Below are positions 46,550 through 58,122 of a stretch of DNA of 64,000 bases, in pieces (position 1 is the stretch's first letter; every line of letters begins with the position of its first letter). The stretch spans positions 14,740,829 to 14,804,828 of the forward strand of contig CM068540.1 in the NCBI GenBank assembly GCA_035048495.1. The letters are read 5' to 3'. The notes under the pieces are model-generated. The model worked only from the letters and a program-made list of their open reading frames with translations. It did no database searches and was not told the DNA's origin. The translations under genes and the position numbers were made by a program. Source of the stretch: Euptelea pleiosperma. Its lineage: Eukaryota > Streptophyta > Magnoliopsida > Ranunculales > Eupteleaceae.

Positions 46550-47263
46550 TCAAAGCTCAGTGTCTGCTGTAGCGTCATGTGCCTTGGTGGTCCTTTGGAC
46601 TAAAGTGGTTTGACTAAACTCTGAGTCAGTCGTCCAATGTTGAGAGTTTTCTCCTAACTCTCCCAAGAATTCGTATGCATCGGTCGGAGTTTGGTGTAGG
46701 AATTTTCCTTGGCACATTGACTCTACCATGGTCCGGGACTCATCAGTAAGTCCCTTGTAGAAGACATGGACAAGATTGCCCTTGTCGATGCTATGGTGGG
46801 GACACTTAGCCAGGTAGTCTTGGAATCTATCCCACGCTTCGAAAAATTTCTCATCAGACTTCTGTCGAAAGTCCTGGATGAGTTGCTTCATTTGGTTGGT
46901 CCGAGTCATGGGGTAGAATTTAGACATGAATTTGCCCACCAACTCTTTCCAACTGCTAATTGAATCATCGGGTAAGGAGTAGAGCCAATCTGAGGCTCGA
47001 TCTTTGAGCGAGAATGGGAAAACTCGTAGACTCACATTGTCATCATCGAGGTTCTGATTTTTGAAAAGTAGGATGACATGTTGGAATTCCTTAATATGGG
47101 AATATGGGTCTTCTCTTGGGAGACCACGAAAGGTTGGCAGCATTTGGATCGTCTGCGGCTTGATCTCAAACTGTACCGCCGTAGTAGGTGGGAGAACAAT
47201 GCAAGTGGGCGGATTGGCAGAGATAGGGGCAAACGTCTCGATAAGAGGTCGTTCGACTGCCAT
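46550..47263 (-). pseudogene. Gypsy gag, capsid (Retrotrans_gag) domain
   Basis: 237 codons. The capsid-like domain spans about residues 35-200: LPTFRGLPREDPYSHIKEF, FPFSLKDRASDWLYSLP, SWKELVGKFMSKFYP, and DRFQDYLAKCPHHSI. These match the plant Athila-like gag. Start chosen at the ATG at 47263; the upstream leader has no continuing frame. The single TGA near 46549 separates it from the zinc-knuckle part. Confidence 0.92.
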
Positions 47264-49033
47264 GACTACAAAGGTAGTAGTACTGGGGGAGGCGGGTGGG
47301 AAAGAGATGGGGAAGAATTCAGTAGAGGATCCACTGTAGGTACGTGATTCTCAGATCGAATCAAGCGCTTGTTCGGACGAGTCCAAACGGGCATACGCTA
47401 ATGAGGCAAGCTCTATACTTGGCAAAAAGCTGCCAGAGAAGAAACACTATCTAAATGATGCACACCAAGCACAGATAATCCTATTCGAAGCAATCAAGAT
47501 ATATTTTAGGAATTATCTTTGTTAGTTTTTGGGCTAGAGTAGATTATGACAGTGGACGGACTACTTGTTTATCTTTTAACTGCCGGACTAACTATTTTGC
47601 ACTCAGAGGTTCTCACCAGGCTACACTCTTCAGAGCGAATCGTTTAGTACTAACTCTAGTTAACAATAAGGCAATCTGAAGCCTAGACAGATGTGCGGCA
47701 CAATGGCTGACTTAAGTACGTCCCAGACTAACCGATTGGTCAAGTGGATAAGAAGAGTGTTCCCTCGGGTTAAGCTAGGGTTGATGCATGTTCCTAGTCC
47801 ACACGCAACAAACCGCCGAATAGTCCAAGATGCCACGTCAAGCTCAGTGTACTTGAGTAGCAGGGACTTATGGGTGTGTTAGACAACAGGACCTGCGCTC
47901 GTTGTCTTATTTCGATTGGATGTTAAGCAGGTTCACTTTGTGTGGATTTTTCTCGAACACCGGGCTAATTGGCTCTACTTCTTGATTCTTTTTATTAGAG
48001 ATGGATCCTGGGGATCAATTTCAGCTGGAGTGATGAGGTGGGTGATGAAATCCCACAGTTTCAATTTTGGAGCTGGGTTTGCTCTCTTAGAGTTGATTGA
48101 TTAACGGCCACTCCACGCAAGTCGAGTAATATGTATGCGAAAGAAAATAGACACGCGGCAATGAGTCACCCAATAACACCGTATCGCACTCAAGGCAAGG
48201 ATAGAGACTTACCTCCCGTGGGCCACGCCACGGGGTCACCTCCGTGGGTTAGGGAGGGGTATCCTAATGGGCTTGGGCCCGACTCCACCTCTTGAGCTTT
48301 CGCTCCCTACCCACACTGGATTGTGTTCCTGCAGAAAAGTTATATCGCATGGTCTAAGTATTTGGGATTCTATGTGGAAGATCCTTGCCTTTTTAGGGTT
48401 CACTGAACAAGTACTGGATTTAGGCAAGTGTTTGAATTAGTTTCCAAATTCGATATGGGTTAAAATTTAGGAATTCCCAGATTGGAAAATACCTAGATTG
48501 GAAAGTTTCCCGAACTGTAGAGATCTTCCAAGAAAGATTTGATTGCGAGATCCCTTATAATTTTGGAAAATTTCCCAAAATTGAAATTCTGCTAGATTTG
48601 GGGTGTTTCCTTTTGCAGATTTTTCCAAATTCGGAAGATTTCTAAAGATAGAAATTCTTCTAAAGAGGAAACTTCTAAGAGGGGAAACCCTAATTATGCA
48701 CAGTTTCAAGATTTTAGAATCTTTTCAAAAATCGCAAATCCTTGATTGGTGATTTCTAAAAATCTGCAGAATATAAAACCCTAATTTTTTTGAATTTTGA
48801 TTTTGATTTTTTTTTGTATTTCCCACTTAATCTAGGAAAGTAGTAAAATTCCTAAATTATTACAAATTGCACTCGGCCTTCCGAGGCATTAAAAATAGTA
48901 ATTTAAAAACTGCTAAAAATCACTAAAAACTAAAAAAAATAGAAAGTTTCCCTAAAAGGTCGGGCTGTCCAAATTGAGCAGCTTTTCGCTTCAGTAACTT
49001 GCCAATTCCGTCTTTACGTCCTTTTTCGCACTC
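47264..49033 (-). other. Leader of gypsy element Z
   Basis: About 1.77 kb non-coding. The part 47793-49033 is also found at 33056-34353 and partly at 22027-22837. It ends CTTTTTCGCACTC at the deletion join with the LTR. Confidence 0.85.
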
Positions 49034-49589
49034 AGGGGTTAGAAAACACAAATAAGAACTGTAATTTACGGATTAACTACAAAAATTATGAATGGAGAGG
49101 TGAGAATGATGATCACGAGATTTAAAACATGATATTTTTAGAGAGAGAGATTAACATGGACCACTGAGAAACAAAAGAAATAACAAAAGACAAGAATTTG
49201 AATGAAAATAATATATTTTATTAATTAGAATAACTTCAAAAGAACTTACAATGCTTGGAGAAATAAACTAGTTACAAAGCATTTAAAACCACTACAAAGC
49301 ATTAAAAGATTCTAGAGAGAGAATGAAGAACGATAGAGAGAGAATCTTAAAACCTAAAGAGAGGTAAAACTAGTGAGAGATAGTTCTAAAACCTAGAGAG
49401 AGAATGGAGCTAGAAAGAGAGAAAGTGAGAAAAGAGAGAAAACTAATTTTAGAGAGAAAAAAAAATTAGAATTTTGAAAGAGAAATTAAGAGAGATAAAG
49501 TGAGAGAAGGTGAAAAACTAGAGAGAGGTTAGAGAGAGAGAGGAGAGAGAAAGCTAGATAGAAGATAGAGAGAGAAAGTTAGATAGAAA
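49034..49589 (-). repeat. 5' LTR (G) of element Z, inner part
   Basis: U5 side of LTR G, with (GA)n-rich sequence. The last bases of the LTR and the primer-binding site are missing. It continues at 52351 beyond the inserted LTR F. Confidence 0.8.
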
Positions 49590-52350
49590 TGAAAGTAGGG
49601 TTTTTCCGCGTCGTTGGTTACGACAATATTTATAATTTCTCCGATTTGATTCACTTAATCTGCAAAAATGCAGATTTGCACAGTGGTTCGTGTCGGGTAT
49701 CGTCCGCACTCGGGGTTAGGGCAAATAAAGAACAAATTAACGAAAATCTGCTAAAAATGCTGGAAGGGTGAGAATGGTGGTGTGATAATCGAAATTAAAA
49801 ACAATCTTTTGAGAGATGATTATGATTATCTAGAAATAAACAAATAAACTAGAAATTAACTAAATAACTGTGCTAAAATAAATTTAATTTATTAATCTGA
49901 GAATGTCAAATTACAATGATTTTGAAATAAATAAATGAAAACAACTAATGAAGCATGTAATAAACTAGAAAGCAATCAAAGAGGCTAGAGAGAGAAACTA
50001 GGTAGAAAGAGAGAGAAAATGAGAAAGAAGCTTTAGAGAGAGATACTAGAGGGAAACAAGAGATTTTTTTTTTTAAATCTAGAGAGAGAGAAGTGGTTTT
50101 TAGAGAGTGAAAATGATAGAGAGAGAAAAAGAATAAGGTAGAGAGAGAGAGAAATAGAGGGAGAGAACTACCTCGACCTACCGGAATGCTTGGATTCAGC
50201 AGTAGATGGGTAGCGTGGTGTTGTGCATACGTGGGTGCAAAGTTGCAGCTGTTGAAGCGTATGGTGCAACAATGGATCTTGTGGATATCACGTCCCAACA
50301 GGCCGTGGAGAGGTGAGATAACTGAACAAGTGCTTGCTGGTTTGTGGAAGGTTATTGCCTAGAGAGGCAATTGTCCAAACGAGAGGGAACACCGACTGGA
50401 GCTGTTGAGAGGAGATGACGGTGATGCTGTGCAGCACGTGGCCGCTAGGAGAGGTAAAATCACCTGCAACTGAGGATGCAAACCGAACCAGTGGTGGTTC
50501 GGCGAAAAAGGGGGGAGGAGCAGGTTGTTGCTAGTTGCAACAGTGGTGGAGAAGACGCTGGTTGAACCTGAGAAGATGGCCGGAGTATGGGCTGTGCTAA
50601 TGGTGGAATGGTTGTGCAGATCTGCAACTCGGTAATGGTGGTGGCGCTAGCAGCAACAGTAGGAAGAGAGGGCGGTGGTCTGTGGTTGCAGGAGGCGGTG
50701 TGTTGCAGACGTTGCTGTCTGCACTTGAAGGTGGACTGCAGATTCTGATTTGGTGGTGCAGTCCGTGAAGCAAGGGGAGGAGCAGCAAGAAAAGAAAGAG
50801 AAAACGAAGAGAACCGGGGAAGAAGATGACCGGAGTTGCTGCCTGCAACTCCGGTGAAGATCAAAAAGAGGAAGCAGATGAAGAAAGGAAGAAAGGAAGA
50901 AAGGAAAGAAGGAGAAGAAACACTTACCGTTTGCTGTTGCAGGTGTGGTCCACAATCGTGAAGGCGAGATGGAAGCAGCAAGGGGAACAAGCTTCGGGAT
51001 TGAGGGAGGCGTTGTTGGATCTGCAACTTGATGGCAGTAGCAACTATGGGCCAAACCTGCAAGTGTTTTGAAACATTGCTGGTTTAATGGAAAGAGGACG
51101 ACCCAAACCTGAGATGGCCGGAGTTGCTGCCTGCAACTCCGGCGAAGATGAAAAGATGAAGAAGATGAAGAAGAGAGGAAGAGAAGGAAGAAAAAGAAGG
51201 AGAAGAAGGAGGGGAAAACCTATGGAACGGTTTTGGGGAAGGAGAGGAGGAGAGGGGAGAGGGATTAGGGTCCGAACGAACCCCTCTCCTTCTCCTTTTA
51301 AAGCTCCCTATTTCCATTAATGGAAATAGGGTATTTTTGAAATAAAAAAAATAATAATTTTTTTTTTTTTTTTTTAAGTAAAAATCTACTTTTCTATGGG
51401 GAATCTCCCTAATTAGTGGACCCCCTATTTTTTTGAAATTTAATTAAAATTCTTTGGAAATTCACGGGGTCCACTAACTGGTCGGACAGCGGGTCGATGA
51501 TGATGGGCCCGGCTACTGGCCCACATGGATTTGTGATGTTCATTGTCTCGCAAGATGATGTGACAGACGGTCTGATGGCGATCGGATGGATGGTGACTTG
51601 ATTGGGACTCAGATTGGTGGATCGACGGATCTAGAGAGATCCAACGGTCCGATTGAAGATCCAACGGTCCGATGGAAGATCCAACGGTCAGAAAGCTAAG
51701 GGAGATGAGATAGAGCTGATGGGCAGGAGTTCTGGGGTTAGGTCAGTAGATTCGAGGACCGAGAGATGAAGAGAGAGAGAGAATAAGGAGAGATGAGAGA
51801 GAAAGTATCAGAAAATAGAGAGAAAAGCACTGGCGGAGGGTCTGGAACCCTGGTCTTCACTGTGACCATCCTCACGCTTCTCTAGTAGAGTCGACTATCA
51901 TTCTTTGCTGACTTATGTGGCTTTAAACGCTTTGGTCCGTCTCTTGGTCATTGGCTCTCCTACTCTCTTCGTTCTTTGGGCCAGCTTTTTGGTCCTCTTA
52001 TTCAGCCCATATTTGGCCCATATCTTCTAGTCATAGCATGTGGGCTCTTTAAGCTTTGATAATGGGCTTTCCTGATCGATGTGGGCTTGCAAGTCTCGAG
52101 AATTGTCCCATCGGGGTTTCCTGCGACAGAAGAAGCGCGTAATGAGACTCTATCAGAATGACTTCATGTCTAGACTTTCGAAAATGTGTTTAATGCATGC
52201 AAATATATCATTTCGTCCAGAAAAGTGTGTTCTACGCAACAAAAGAGACTCTTACGTAGAAAAGTAGATAAATAGTGTATTTTAACGTGGGAGAATGCAA
52301 TAACGCTAAAAGGATAATTGCTTAAAATAAGCACTTTTGAGCGAATATCA
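49590..52350 (-). mobile_element. Solo gypsy LTR F inserted in LTR G
   Basis: 2.76 kb from TGAAAGTAGGG to GCGAATATCA on the plus strand. Flanks share GAAA (AGAAA left, GAAAC right), not a clean 5-bp duplication. Hairpins at 50831-50855 and 51118-51142; palindrome 51306-51331. Confidence 0.88.
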
Positions 52351-54447
52351 GAAACCTAGAGAGAGAAGATGCTTACCGTGGTGAAGAAAAGGGGCAGCAA
52401 CTTACCGTGGGGAAGAGAGATCCTCACCTTACCTTGGATAAGACCATATCAACAGAAGAAGAGACAGCAATGTTGAGGATCTAAAGTGGCATGTGCCTCA
52501 CAGCCAAGCCAAGAAGGAGACGGTGCGAGGTGGTGGGTGGAGTGCATAGCAAGTTGGTCTTTTAGAAGAAACCCTCCCAGTGGCAGGCTGTTGTTGCCAT
52601 TTTAATGGAGGATGAACCAATAGGAGGTGGTGCACATCAGTAGAGAGGGAGGAGGGGCTACCGTCCGAAGTTGCAGAGGTGGAGAGGAGCATCGACGACG
52701 AACCAGGGAGGCAGTGCAAGGAGGAGCGATGGACTGGTGGAGCTCATGAAGTGGTTGGTGGAGACGAACCCGACCGTGGATCTCAGCTGGTTCGTGTAGG
52801 CGGCAAAGGCAACTAGTGGTCCAAGATTCACGGTAGTTGGGTGTTGATGGAGGTGCCGTCTTGCGGCAACCATGAGTTGCTGGTTGAGAGAGGAAGCAAG
52901 GAAGATGGAGGTGCTATCTTGCGGCAACCGTGAGTTGTTGGTTGAAAGAGGAAGCAAGGAAGATGGAGGCTCCAGTGCTGTGGATAACGGTTCAGATGAG
53001 TGCAGCACCGATGAGTCGCTGGCTGCAACGGTTGGAGGAGACGATCAAGTGCAATAATGGAGAGGTCGCAGGCGGACCTGCAACTCGAGGTGGTGCGTGG
53101 TGGAGCTGTGGAGAAGACAGTAATGGTGGTGGTGACGTTACCTTGTTGCTGCTGGAGATGCAGATCCGGAAGAGGAGATGTGGAAGACGGCTTGAAGGGG
53201 GAGAAGTAGCAGTAGGGGGTGCTGCAAATAGGAGCACTAACGGCCGGAGTTGCAGGCTCAACTCCGGTGAGGAACGTGAAGAGGAAGACAAAGAAGATGG
53301 AGGAGAAGAAGGTGAAAGAAGGCGAGAGAGAAGAGAAAAACGTGGGGAAGGGTTTTTGGGAGAGAAAGGAGAAGAAAGGAGGGGGATTAGGGTTCCAAAG
53401 AACCCTTCTCCTTCCCCTTTTTAAAGCTCCCTAGTTTCCATTAATGGAAATTAGGGAATTTTTTATGTAAAAAAATATATATATATTTTTTTTAAGTAAA
53501 ACCCTACTTTTCTTTGGGGAATTTCCCTATTTAGTGGACCCCCCATTTTTTAAAATTTAATTAAAATTATTTTGAAATTCATGGGGTCCACTAACTGGTC
53601 GGACAGCGGGTCGATGATGATGGGCCCGGCTACTGGCCCACATGGATTGATGATGTCCATCCTCTCACAAGATGATGTGACAGACATTCTGATGGCGATC
53701 GAATGGATGGTGACTTGATTGGGACCCAGATTGGTAGATCGACAGATCTAGAGAGATCCAACGGTCCGGTGGAAGATCCAACGGTCCGATTGAAGATCCA
53801 ACGGTCAGAAAGCTAATGGAGATGAGACAGAGCCAATGGGCAGGAGTTCTGGGGTTAGGTCAGTAGATTCGAGGATCGAGAGAGAATAAGGAGAGATGAG
53901 AGAGAAAATATCAGAAAATGAAGATAAAAGTATTGGCAGAGGGTCTGGAACCCTAGTCTTCATTGACCATTCTCACGCTTCTCCAGTAGAGTAGACTATC
54001 ATTCTTTGCTGACTCATGTGGCTTTAAACGCTTTGGTCCGTCTCTTGGTCATTGGCTCTCCTACTCTTCGTTCTTTGGGCCGGCTTTTTGGTCATCTTAT
54101 TCTGCTCATATTTGGCCCATATCTTCTAGTCATAGCATGTGGGCTCTTTAAGCTTTGATAATGGGCTTTCCTGATCGATGTGGGCTCGTAAGTCTCGAGA
54201 ATTGTCCCATCGGGGTTTCCTGCGACAGAAGAAGCGCGTAATGAGACGTTATTAGAACGACTCAATGTCTAGACTTCAAAAATGTGTTTAATGCATGCAA
54301 ATATACATTTCGTCCAGAAAAGTGTGTTCTACGCAACAAAAGAGACTCTTACGTAGAAAAGTAGATAAATAGAGCATTTTAACATAGGAGAATGCAATAA
54401 CGCTAAAAAGATAATTGCTTAAAATAAGCACTTTTGAGCGAATATCA
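52351..54447 (-). repeat. 5' LTR (G) of element Z, outer part
   Basis: Continues LTR G to its terminal GCGAATATCA. Hairpin 53244-53267 (one base missing in the right arm), palindrome 53429-53456 with longer arms (CCCTAGTTTCC and GGAAATTAGGG). Confidence 0.88.
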
Positions 54448-54923
54448 ATAGCGCCTTAGCTCCAAAGGTCATGGGATTCTTCTCTGTCAAAACTCTTCTC
54501 TTGATTGAAGCATTCATTGAAGTCTTGGACGATCCTCTTCTTGATCGGTAGTGCCCTTAGCTCCGAGATCTCAATGGACGTTTCTTTCCCTTACCTCTTC
54601 ATCTCTCAACCTTTACATGCTTTCTTTATTTCTGTTATGTTATTTTATGTACGCACTCTTTGTTGATTAATGAAATTTGATTTTTGTTAATTTATTGTTC
54701 TCTGGATCTCAATTTAAAGATGTTTTTAAATCGACTCGCCCTTCTCATCTTTCCATAATTCTCATTTCTCTCTGTATATTATTTGTCAGTTTTAATTCCC
54801 TATTGCGCTAACTCACACCGAGTGCGGATCGACATCCAACACGTACTGCTATACAAGTTACATTTTACAAATATTGTTGAATTTAGGATTTCTGAATTGA
54901 CGACAAGGAAAAACCATACTTTC
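54448..54923 (+). repeat. 3' end of a plus-strand gypsy LTR (H)
   Basis: Sense LTR tail with GTGCGGATCGACATCCAAC and the terminal CATACTTTCA. It abuts LTR G directly, so its 5' part lies elsewhere or is lost. Confidence 0.85.
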
Positions 54924-54929
54924 ACTTGT

Positions 54930-55414
54930 GCAGGCTCAACTTGAGCCCGACTAGCTCAACTCGATGTTAGGCTCAAGTTGGGTTGACCCCTTCAATACTC
55001 GAGTTGGACTCAGGCCTAGATTTTGAAAACCCAATTAAAATTGGATTTGGTTAGGGCTGAGGCTTTGAGCAACCTGACCCAACCCAAGCCTGACAATAAA
55101 CCACTACAAATATAAATGTATATATTTTGTTAATGTGTTTTATTTTTCCCAACCTATTTTTAGTATGGTTTATGTTTGTAAAGATGACAAATAAAAAATT
55201 CTTATACATATTTTTATTTTGGAAATTACTATAAAAAATTTACCAACCTTTTCTAACAAGAAAAAGTAAAAATTGGAGTAATTTAACAACTCAGCTAACC
55301 GATTGAGTTGAGCTCAGGCTGGAAATTCTAGGCCCGACCTCTGGTGGGCTCACAACTTTGATGATCTTGGGTTGACCCCAAACCCAACCCAACCTGTCCG
55401 AATTTCAGCCCTAG
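54930..55414. mobile_element. hAT-like non-autonomous element (probable)
   Basis: Left side is rich in CTCAACTTGAGCCCGA-type words and GGGTTGACCCC; right side ends AACCCAACCCAACCTGTCC, then GAATTTCAGCCCTAG. Such Gly-Pro-like word repeats ending in CAGCCCTA are typical of plant hAT-derived MITEs. No clean 8-bp duplication was found. Confidence 0.45.
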
Positions 55415-55535
55415 GTCATGGTGATGGTGCATTTGACTTCAGTTTGACTTAAATTGACTTTAGATTTTCTTAAGTTGGCTTTGTTGACTTTAACTTTTAA
55501 AGGACTTATTTGACTTGTGTGCTAACCTAGATATA
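55415..55535. other. Short spacer
   Basis: Nothing recognised. Confidence 0.3.
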
Positions 55536-56872
55536 TGTAAGGAATATTTTCATATTCCATGTTTGACATTCTGTGTGACATAAAAACATTCATGTAACCG
55601 TTCCTACGAGTACCAGTGTAGTGTGAAGATGTCGTGGTACGCGTACTTCGTCAACTACGTGAAGACTAGAAGACAGAGATAGTAAAAATCAGACGGTTGA
55701 CGACATGAGTCATCTAAGTAACGGCCCATTTGTCGGTTATAGGTCGTGTACGCTCGCTTATGAAGGTAAGTGACTTAGTGGCCATAAGAATAGTTTTAAA
55801 ATGAATAAAATATAATGGTCAAACCTAGTCATTGGACAGACCCGAGTCTTAGTCAAAGTTATTGACTTCTAGGAGATTTATGAAGGAAAAACCCATCCGT
55901 ACAAGGCCAATCGATTGGACCCAAAACCCCAATCGATTAGACCTTGTCCAATCGATTGGACTTCACGGGAATTGAGTCTTTCTCAGATCCAAAATTCTAG
56001 TTCCCACTATTCCACTTTCTACAAGGCTTAGGGTTACGAATTCTATAAATATATCCCTTCTAAACCTTCTCAAAATACACTTCTACACTTTAATAGAGAG
56101 AAGAAAAGTTTATTTATTAAAGTGTCCATTCGAAGAGCAAGAAGCCTAGTTATCTCATAAACATCTTGTGAGCTTATTTCTCTTCTTGATCAAAGTCAAG
56201 TGCTTGATCCATTACTCAACTTAGGTCTTCCACTTAGATATTTGACCTAGTCGCCTAAGTGTACCAGTGTGACTCAACACCATTGAGTAACCTTGGGTTT
56301 AGGGTGTACTGAATCCTTCACTTTCGGCAAAGGCTGGAGTGTTGAGAATTAAGATTGGAGTGGCCAATCGACGGTAGGTTTAGAGTGTACCAAACTGAAC
56401 AAGCAGACAAGGCTTCTTCGCTAAGAGGGCGCACGTGGACTCGTAGCATTAATTCAGAGGATATGGACGCATCGGCAGTAGGCCTTGGCTAAGGTTGGAA
56501 GCCATATTTGCAATGGTGCTGCGTAGGTAACTTTTGTTTCGTTTAACTTTCTAGTTAGTGATACTTTCTGTCTGGACGTGGTCTCATGATTTTCTTTGGC
56601 TAAGGTTTCCACATAAAAATCTCTTGTCTTGTGTGATTGTTTGTTTATATTCCGCTATTCATATTGATTAGAACAAACGGCGAAAAAAAATACCACAGAG
56701 GTATATTCATTTGAATCAGTTGTGATAATCCTTTATCAAACAATTAAGGCATGCGATTTTCTCCCCTACCATGGACTAGTAAAACTGTTTAGGTATATTT
56801 AATTTTAAATACCTAATCACCCCCCCCTTCTAGGTATTTCCGATTAAAGAGAATGGACCGGTAGTTATTTCA
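55536..56872 (+). repeat. Copia 5' LTR, main family
   Basis: TGTAAGGAATATTTTCATAT to TTATTTCA. Same family as the LTRs at 8520 and 15355 (inverse orientation), with only three CCAATCGATTGG-type units (55908-55960). TSD not identified. Confidence 0.88.
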
Positions 56873-56874
56873 AT

Positions 56875-56886
56875 TGGTATCAGAGT
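56875..56886 (+). other. Copia primer-binding site
   Basis: TGGTATCAGAGT, one base from the canonical site, two bases inside the LTR. Confidence 0.85.
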
Positions 56887-56949
56887 GGTTTATTCTATTA
56901 AAGATTTAATCACATGAATTTAGATTCTTATAAAACCAGTCTATTTTCA

Positions 56950-57553
56950 TTAATTTGTCAAAATGCAATGAGAAGTGAAAACACATCTAGACCTCCATTA
57001 TTTGATGGAGAAGACTATGCCTATTAGAAGGCAAAGATGAGGGCTTTTCTAAAGTCTATTGATGAAAGAGTCTAGATGGCTGTAGTGGATGGTTGGTGAC
57101 CACTCACAATGACAGTAAGAGATAAAACTATTCTTAAACCAAAAGTCAGTTGGAGCAAAAAAGATATTGACTATTGTTGTCTAAATAGCAAATGGCTTAA
57201 TGATATTTTTAATGCGGTTGATAAGAATCTCTACCTATTCTTTGGCTAAAGAAGCATGGGACATTCTCAAAGTCACCCATGAAGGAACGTCAGCAGTTAA
57301 AATTTTTAAACTACAAATGCTGACCACTAAGTTCGAATCGATAGAATGGAGGAGAATGACGCATTCACTGAGTTCTATGCCCAACTCAGTGATATTGCGA
57401 ATTCTGTACACAACTTGGGTGAAAGCATTCCTGAACCCAAAGTAATTCAAAAAATTTTGAGATCCTTACCTGATAGGTTTCAGGCTAAGGTAACAGCTAT
57501 TGAGGAGGAGCAAGGATATTGACTCTCTCAAAATCGATGAGCTGGTTGGGTCT
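56950..57553 (+). pseudogene. Copia gag N-terminal (UBN2-type) domain
   Basis: Reads RPPLFDGEDYAY, KAKMRAFLKSIDERV, then MAVVDGW, with stops at the positions where Trp codons are usual. Further on LAKEAWDILKVTHEGTSAVK (57236-57301) and later SLPDRFQAKVTAIEEEQG (57461-57513) are typical UBN2 gag landmarks in shifting frames. It is cut by the gypsy LTR fragment after 57664. No pol follows. Confidence 0.85.
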
Positions 57554-57893
57554 TTACAAACTTATGAGATGAATTTGAGACAACTAAAGAAATCAAAAGG
57601 TTTAGTTCTTAAAGTCTCTGAAGCTCAGGACTCAGAGTCAGATGTTGACTCTAAAGTTGAAATGGCCTTATTTGTTTAGTTTTACTATTTTCTAGATTAA
57701 CTGTTTCATGGTTGAGTTGTAAGTTACAAACTTATGAGATGAATTTGAGACAACTAAAGAAATCAAAATGTTTAGCTCTTAAAGTCTCTGAAGCTCAGGA
57801 CTCAGAGTCAGATGTTGACTCTAAAGTTGAAATAGCCTTATTTGTTTAGTTTTACTGCTTTCTAGATTAACTGTTTCATAGTTGAGTTGTAAG
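57554..57893 (+). repeat. 170-bp tandem duplication across a copia-gypsy join
   Basis: Units 57554-57723 and 57724-57893, nearly identical. Each contains about 110 bp of copia gag (ending in KVSEAQDSESDVDSKVE) followed by about 50 bp of gypsy LTR (TTTAGTTTTACT...). Confidence 0.9.
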
Positions 57894-58122
57894 TTACATT
57901 TGAATTTATGAAATAAATTTTATTTTTTATTCAAGTTCGACAAATTCCTGTTATTTTATGTTCCTTATTGTGCTGATCCGACTAATCCCGAGTGCGGACG
58001 ACATCCGACATACTTACATTGTGCAAAGAATTGCGTATTTTGCAGATAAAAGTCTCAGATTAATTACAAATGTGTTGGAATTAGGGTTTCCGATCCGACG
58101 ACACGCAAAAACTCTATTTTCA
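57843..58122 (+). repeat. 3' end of a plus-strand gypsy LTR (I)
   Basis: Aligns with 38144-38279 and then with the conserved LTR 3' block (GAGTGCGGACGACATCCGAC, TTGGAATTAGGGTTTCC), ending TCTATTTTCA. Confidence 0.85.

Larger units (their letters stand above)
39585..54447 (-). mobile_element. Athila-like gypsy element Z, interrupted and 3'-deleted
   Basis: Minus-strand element: 5' LTR (54447-52351 plus 49589-49034), leader (49033-47264), gag, protease, RT and RNase H. It ends after the RNase H-integrase linker where LTR E begins. It contains two later LTR insertions (49590-52350 and 41655-44918). Integrase and 3' LTR are absent. The boundary with LTR G at 49034 is a microhomology deletion that removed the primer-binding site. 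The gag and protease signatures are of the Athila/Tat type. Confidence 0.88.

Noticed and set aside
50460..51062. 200-codon minus-strand open frame in LTR F
   Set aside because: Ser/Pro/Leu-rich low complexity within the LTR, not conserved between copies.
54924..55414. Coding gene in the hAT-like region
   Set aside because: All frames are short; the sequence is made of repeated GGGTTGAC-type words.
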